64,000 bases of DNA from Amphiura filiformis. Its lineage: Eukaryota > Echinodermata > Ophiuroidea > Amphilepidida > Amphiuridae. How positions within the stretch are numbered: the stretch's first letter is position 1; every line of letters starts with the position of its first letter. The translations under genes and the position numbers were made by a program. Positions 59,075 to 64,000 of this stretch are shown here, one piece after another. The stretch is from positions 372,001 to 436,000 of the forward strand of contig NW_027305496.1 in assembly GCF_039555335.1 (NCBI RefSeq), read 5' to 3'. Under the pieces are notes generated by a model, which saw nothing but the letters and a program-made list of their open reading frames with translations, ran no database searches and was not told the DNA's origin.

Positions 59075-59364
59075 TCAAATAAATTTGAGGTCAACTTAAG
59101 TATGGCCCACATGCCACAAACAATATTTGGGTGAAAAGTACTGTACAACAATGAAACGTCAGTCAGGCATTATCAGAATTACTTAAAGAACTACATGTAT
59201 TACTAGGTAGATGTATATCACAGATTACTAGAAAAACGCAAGATGCACCCAGTACAATATGCAAGTAATATTTTTCGACCTGACCATTAACGTAAAACGC
59301 ATCTATTTTCATTGATTTTGTACTTTATTTTATCATACCGACTTATTAACTTTTTTCAATACTA

Positions 59365-59819
59365 AACTGAGCTCAAAAAGAAACTTATAATTTTTCACAA
59401 GGTCATATCTTGAAATCCTGTTCATCAAATCGAACCAAAATTACACACAGATTTACTTCAAAACTCTACTTTTAACACATGTCAGTAACCAAGCAGTTCA
59501 ACTGACACAACAGCAAAATGCACTGACATGGGACAGCTTCCTGGACCACATTCACAGCCCAGCCCTGTTTCATGATTTTTTTGCCCTGGGTGCCAAATAT
59601 TGGGCTGTGAAAGTGAAGGAAGTCCAGGAAGCTGTCCCACTACAGTGCATTTTGCTGTTGTGTCAGTTGGACAACTGCTTGGTTACTGACATGTGTTTTG
59701 AGTAAATATTAAGGTAATCCTGTGTGCAATTTTGGTTCATTTTGATTGACAGTATTTTAAGATATGACCTTGTGATTCACAAGTTGTAAAAACTAATAAG
59801 ATTCTTTTTGAGCTCAGTT
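59365..59819. mobile_element. Palindromic MITE, 455 bp, TA-flanked
   Basis: AACTGAGCTCAAAAAGAA is mirrored by TTCTTTTTGAGCTCAGTT, with TA at both borders (59363-59364 and 59820-59821). Pairing continues almost to the centre: CACAAGGTCATATCTTGAAA, ACATGTCAGTAACCAAGCAG and GGACAGCTTCCTGGAC all have inverse partners. Tc1/mariner-type by target site. Non-coding. Confidence 0.9.
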
Positions 59820-59904
59820 TATTTGTGGTTTTTTACCCAGTTGCTTATTTTGTTCAGTCTATGTTTGGTATTAGGCCCAACTTACTTTCTTTAATTTTCA
59901 AATG

Positions 59905-60060
59905 TTGGGAGTGGCCTTTCGTTTAATTGCTCTTTTTCTTCTTTCTGTTTTTCTAGTTTTCTCTTCATACAGGCTAGCATGCTTATAAGTTTTTAAACTT
60001 GGCTGGAGCATTTTGCTTGAGCCTGGTCCATCAGGACCCAAGTGTGTGTCTACCCGGACC
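59905..60060 (+). repeat. Dispersed repeat, intact partner of 11981-12545
   Basis: GTTGGGAGTGGCC, TACAGGCTAGCATGCTTATA and GAGCCTGGTCCATCAGGA occur in the same order as at 11985-12490, without the MITE insertion. Confidence 0.65.
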
Positions 60061-60529
60061 GACTGGTTATAGTCTTTTTGTCTATGTATTTATTTAGTTC
60101 ATTATGTTGTTGATGACATTGTCGCACAATAGTAATTGTTCTTCTGCAAGTACAACCGTGTGTGATCCTGTGTTGTGATTTAATCCTCATGTCCACATTC
60201 CGCTTGTTCAAACACGCAATCAACAACAAAGACCGGCTTATGACTTCAATGATGTAAGGGGGGAGGGAATTATGTTTTTTTGAGGCATTAACAGCTGTTA
60301 TCATTACGATAAAGCTGACGGGTTGGCGCCTAAATAGCTATTATGGTTTCTTTCAAAATACTGTGAAGATTTCGCCAGCAAAGGTTACGTTGAGGTAAAG
60401 AAGCAATTAGTTTATAGAGATACTGATCAGTCAGTCTTCTTAAAATCTGACGATATCAGTTATTTTACATTGAGTCAAATCAAATTTGGCCAATTTTACC
60501 ATCTACTTATGTTTATCATTGTTTTATAG
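60061..60529 (+). other. Sequence before the second MS4A-like gene's coding start
   Basis: No coding recognised. Ends in a T-rich tract and the acceptor GTTTTATAG at 60529, so at least the end is intron. Confidence 0.5.
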
Positions 60530-61077
60530 TACATCATGTATTACACGGGCAAGTCGTGTCGTAACCAATGCTGTCGTATTATACTGGGGCTAATTACTAT
60601 ATTTCTCGGTCTTCTCTCTTTCGTAAGCGCAATCCTGATACTTGTTGTAAACGATTTTGTTTTAAATGGCGAGGAAAAGGCGGAGTTTGGAGTCGCAATA
60701 ACAGGAGGAGTATGGGTAAGTCAATGAGGTAGAATCAAAGAGTACCGACTCAAAATTGCATCATATTGCGTCGTTGGGCAGGAAAACCTCATAAAAAGTA
60801 GTCAAGTGAGTGAGAATTTTTCCCATCTCGAGTAGGCCACTTGCTTTGCAAATGGGGATGCTTTTCTTCAAAAAACGTGTATGCTCAACACTGGAAATCT
60901 AATGGCGCGCCTATAAGATGACGGTTTATTTGAACGTTCATCACCGGAAAGATGAAGTGGTGATTGGGAAGTATGAACATTTAGATCGAGCTGGTTTTTT
61001 CCGTTATAAACCTACACAACTTGTGTTGTACAGAGTCAGGAATAAATATGAATAAAGAAATAAGCACATGACAGCGA

Positions 61078-61188
61078 AATCATCATTATCATCGTCATTA
61101 AAAGTATCCGCATCCTCCTCCTGCTCATCTTCATTATCATCATCATTACCACCATCATCATCTTCACCATCATCATCACAATCATCAA

Positions 61189-61287
<99 letters not shown>

Positions 61288-61312
61288 TATCATCATCATC
61301 ATCATCATTATG
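61078..61312 (+). repeat. (TCA)n microsatellite abutting a splice acceptor
   Basis: About 75 triplets of ATC/TCA with interruptions in the left third. It ends about ten bases before the acceptor TTGCAG at 61321. Poly-Asp, poly-Ser and poly-Met frames across it are artefacts. Confidence 0.95.
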
Positions 61313-61465
61313 GTATTGCAGGCTATTCTGTCTGGAATCCTTGGAGGTGCCTATTACCATGCGGTTGTTGTTGTTGTTGCCGAAAAACTGACGATAGATG
61401 TAGAATATGTTTGGTAAGTATGAATCGAAGATCATAATTATTAATTCAATATATCTTTCCACCAG

Positions 61466-61643
61466 CGTCTTGTAGGCAACCTCGCCAGTGATGTCATACG
61501 ATCACGGAGTAAGACTGTTAACTATTGTAACACGTGTGTTATCCCGAAAGCTTATAACAGGAATAACACACGTGTTACAATAGTTAACAGTCTTACTCCG
61601 TGATCGATCGTATGACATCACTGGCGAGGTTGCCTACAAGACG
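61466..61643. repeat. 178-bp near-perfect palindrome
   Basis: The left arm (61466-61542) and right arm (61563-61643) are exact inverses, apart from a four-base GATC duplication in the right arm. The loop is 20 bases. Outer word CGTCTTGTAGGCAACCTCGC, inner word GTAACACGTGTGTTAT. Lies in the intron between the second and third coding exons of gene 2. Confidence 0.95.
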
Positions 61644-61649
61644 AAAGGG

Positions 61650-62466
61650 AGAGCCAAGTTTTGTGGCGCTGGTCTACACACAACACGAAGGTGCAAAGCA
61701 GCAACGCTTCTCTTCACCAAGTTGACCGATCAGCGCTTCCCCACTTAGTTAGTAAATACACGTTATACTAAATTATTTTATAGTAACACGATAAGTCAAT
61801 TTATTATGATCAAAATATTGATGAAACACAGCTACATACTGCGAAATGCTTTGCATACGAAATCCTTGCATAGGTTTTCCAAAACGATGTTGCTTTCACC
61901 ATTCAGTCACTTTCGTCACTGGGAACAGCTCTCCTTGTTCTGTTCCATTTACATTAGACATGTTGATTTTTATGACAGCATGTCGACAGAATAGAATATT
62001 CTTGGGAAAGGTGTGCACTTTTGACGTACTTCAAATTAGTATAGCACCTTGTCTATGTAAAACAAATGACTGATTCAAGTACCCTTCGTTGGGAACACGA
62101 AGAGCTGTAATCACATTAAACAGCACAACACAACACCTGGGATACGCCCCGAAATCATCACATTTTGTTATTTGGGAATTTCCAAGATAATAATAGATCT
62201 GACTGACTTTGTTACTGTGATTACATGAGAGGGAATTTAAAGAGTTTTAAATGTAGACAAAGTAAATGACCAAATAAAATTACTCAGGGTGCATCACGTT
62301 GACCTTTTACCACCTTTGCAGTTCACTAACGCCCGAATGTAACAGAAAATCACAATAAGTCACATCCCAGGTGCTTCTTCTGGATAGGAACGGGATGGGG
62401 TGAGCAACACACATAGACATTTCTAACCAGGGATATAGTTACATGAAAAACAGGTGGTGAATGACG
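61650..62466 (+). other. Intron sequence of MS4A-like gene 2
   Basis: No coding recognised; two overlapping short frames near 61806-62073 have no features. Confidence 0.5.
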
Positions 62467-62663
62467 CGCATTCTCTAAATTAAATTTCCGTCGTGAACCG
62501 TGTAATTGAATGGGATTATTTTGAAATTTTAAAACGCTTGAAATATCACAAACAAATGTTGGGGTTCGATAATGAACCCCACAAAACTAACCGAGTATAT
62601 GGAAAATGCCATACGGCCGGGCGGTTTCACAAGTTGCCGGCTCTATCATGCCACTCGCCGCCT
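62467..62663 (+). repeat. Dispersed repeat, inverted copy of 721-974
   Basis: See the partner at 721. Here it lies in the gene 2 intron, about 125 bases before the third coding exon. Confidence 0.7.
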
Positions 62664-63330
62664 GATGAAAAACAGGTATGAATGTGCCATCAACGTATGT
62701 CATTCCTTACACCCCTGCTCCAACTAAACTACCGCAGTGTATTCAGGGTAATCAATTATCACATTTCACTGTTTCATTTCATTTCAGCTTGTGATGGACT
62801 TCGTATGCTCACTATTTGTAGTAGTATTGGCGATTATCTTACTGAGTTCTGATGTAAAAGCTTATCAGAGAGGAGAATACGACAAATGTCAGATTCAAAT
62901 GGATCACGAGGATAGTGAAAGGGACAACCCATGTTCGGTAAGGATTATTTACAAAAGTCTTCAATTAAGAATGATCAAGGGTGTAAACACAGGCATTTTA
63001 GTGTGTTGGCGGGAAAAAAAATTCAAAATTAATTTTCTGTGGCTGAAAATATATGTTTATTGATATTCACGCCCGAGTGAAAAACTTATTCAGTCTCACT
63101 TTAAGCAAAAAGTGACGTCATTGTCAAAATATTTAGTGTTAAATAAAAAAAAATCAAGAAAAACATTGCAATGTAAGTAATAAATGCACATAACTAGCAG
63201 AGGCTATTTGGTTCATATATTTTTATGCTGTATGTTTGATTGGAATGTTGTTTGTTTGTAAATTGTAGGACTTTGTAGAGTTGAGCAAAATCGGAAACTC
63301 AATCGGCATTATAACTTCCGGTTTATGAAA

Positions 63331-63555
63331 GCAGTTTTGGGACACTTTGACCTCTGACATTTCGGGAAAATTGCTGCAATTATTATTGATTAATTTATTT
63401 AAAAAATATTAAAATAATTAATTTATAAAATAACCATGTTTTGGGGGGTTTGTTTTTATTCTTTTTATTTTATTTTTAGATTATATTTTGTACATACAAA
63501 GACCAATTTCATGAATTTTCCCAATAGGTCAGAGGGCAAAGTGTCCCAAAACTGC
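63331..63555. mobile_element. MITE, 225 bp, 28-bp TIRs
   Basis: GCAGTTTTGGGACACTTTGA with CCTCTGAC is mirrored by GTCAGAGG-GCAAAGTGTCCCAAAACTGC, one mismatch. AT-rich interior. Lies in the intron after the third coding exon of gene 2. Confidence 0.8.
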
Positions 63556-64000
63556 AAAAACTGTCCCACAATGCATTGCAAACGTCCAATGCCTCATTTC
63601 AAATATATAGTTTTAGTTTTGGTTTTGGTTTTGGTCACGTGGTTTCCTATTGTCCTGCCTAACCACTTGAATCACAAGATATCGAACTCATTGTTTCTAC
63701 CTTTTGTTTAAAACTAAACATTTGTGGCAGGTAGTTTCGGTTTTGGTTTCAGTTTCTTATAAGTGGTGTGACAAATAAAATTACAGGATTTTCGAGTTAC
63801 CTGATCTAAGTATACAAAAGAAATGTTTAAATTTCGCAGTGCAATATTCACGAGCAGAGAAGTCGAACAAAGCAGTCTACATTTGAAAGCATTGATTTAG
63901 TTTGAAAGCATTGACAAGAGACTACGAAATCAGCCTAAGCTGATTTCACTGTGAAAATATATAGACCATCGAAATATTTGCATTCGACATTACAAAAGGG
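63556..64000 (+). other. No gene seen to the window end
   Basis: A short (GGTTTT)n run near 63610-63635 and again near 63737. Presumed intron of gene 2. Confidence 0.4.

Larger units (their letters stand above)
55366..59080 (-). mobile_element. Jockey/CR1-group LINE, nearly full coding length
   Basis: Minus strand, about 3.7 kb. Order 5' to 3': PHD-like zinc finger, AP-type endonuclease, reverse transcriptase, short C-terminal domain, 3' UTR ending in (ATTG)n (plus strand AATCAATCAATCAATCAG at 55367). A short tandem repeat instead of poly(A) at the 3' end is typical of CR1/L2-type elements. At least three frame breaks, near 58880, 57316-57329 and 56090. Lies in the proposed first intron of gene 2, opposite to it. 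Confidence 0.9.
60536..62937 (+). pseudogene. MS4A-like gene 2, partial; frame broken in its second coding exon
   Basis: Three exons align with gene 1: 60530-60715 (ATG at 60536, 60 codons), 61322-61413 and 62788-62937 (50 codons). N-terminus, TM1 (CCRIILGLITIFLGLLS), TM2 start, TM3 (VVVLAIILL) and YDKC are conserved. The second exon is 92 bases instead of 90. It lacks one base near GGAGG and has one extra GTT triplet, so its frame reads Val-rich instead of Cys-rich and meets a stop two codons into the next exon. The TM4 and tail exons lie beyond the window. Either a pseudogene, or a working gene with one base missing from the assembly. All splice sites remain good, which favours recent loss or error. 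Confidence 0.75.

Noticed and set aside
61004-61462. Poly-Asp, poly-Met and poly-Ser frames
   Set aside because: They are translations of the (TCA)n microsatellite in all frames.

Overview
The window is AT-rich, repeat-dense animal nuclear DNA. It has split genes with GT-AG introns, an eukaryotic tRNA gene, LINE retrotransposons of two clades, many short inverted-repeat elements (MITEs), large foldback elements, several satellites and long microsatellites. A marine invertebrate deuterostome, most likely an echinoderm, is my best guess. It rests on the general repeat style and the abundance of the octamer TAGGCCTA, so it is an inference, not proof.

Region by region. 1-5.4 kb: repeat debris and a hairpin-forming ~55-bp satellite, split by a TA-flanked 1-kb element. 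6.6-9 kb: a long-TIR element holding three copies of a perfect or near-perfect histone 3' stem-loop motif and a hammerhead-like core. 9.3-10.1 kb: a ~120-bp tandem repeat, most units carrying a DR1 nuclear-receptor motif. 10.6-14.7 kb: several MITEs. 15.5-16.2 kb: a coding exon for a small type I membrane glycoprotein. 17.2-18.6 kb: a 37-bp palindromic satellite. 19.9-25.0 kb: a giant foldback element. 27.6-31.9 kb: a three-level nest, with a 5'-truncated L1/Tx1-like LINE inside a foldback inside an older dispersed repeat.

35.1-45.3 kb: the main gene, six coding exons joined in phase into a 244-residue four-transmembrane protein with MS4A/CD20-like architecture. Its introns hold a TTA microsatellite, a 3.9-kb long-TIR element with three tandem arrays, and MITEs. 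One MITE lies in or just after the penultimate coding exon. 51.1 kb: a complete tRNA-Thr(AGT). 55.3-59.1 kb: a nearly full-length Jockey/CR1-group LINE on the minus strand with PHD-like finger, endonuclease and reverse transcriptase, broken by frameshifts. 60.5-64 kb: a second, paralogous MS4A-like gene that runs off the window and carries a frame-breaking change in its second coding exon.

The two MS4A-like genes are a local duplication. Upstream sequence is duplicated as well (33.6-34.3 kb against 54.1-55.3 kb), and comparing the copies gives a clean empty/filled site for one mobile element. Both genes carry a long trinucleotide microsatellite at the 3' end of the same intron. I found no operon-like or defence-type system. 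The unusual content is structural: palindromic satellites, nested foldbacks and microsatellites abutting splice sites.
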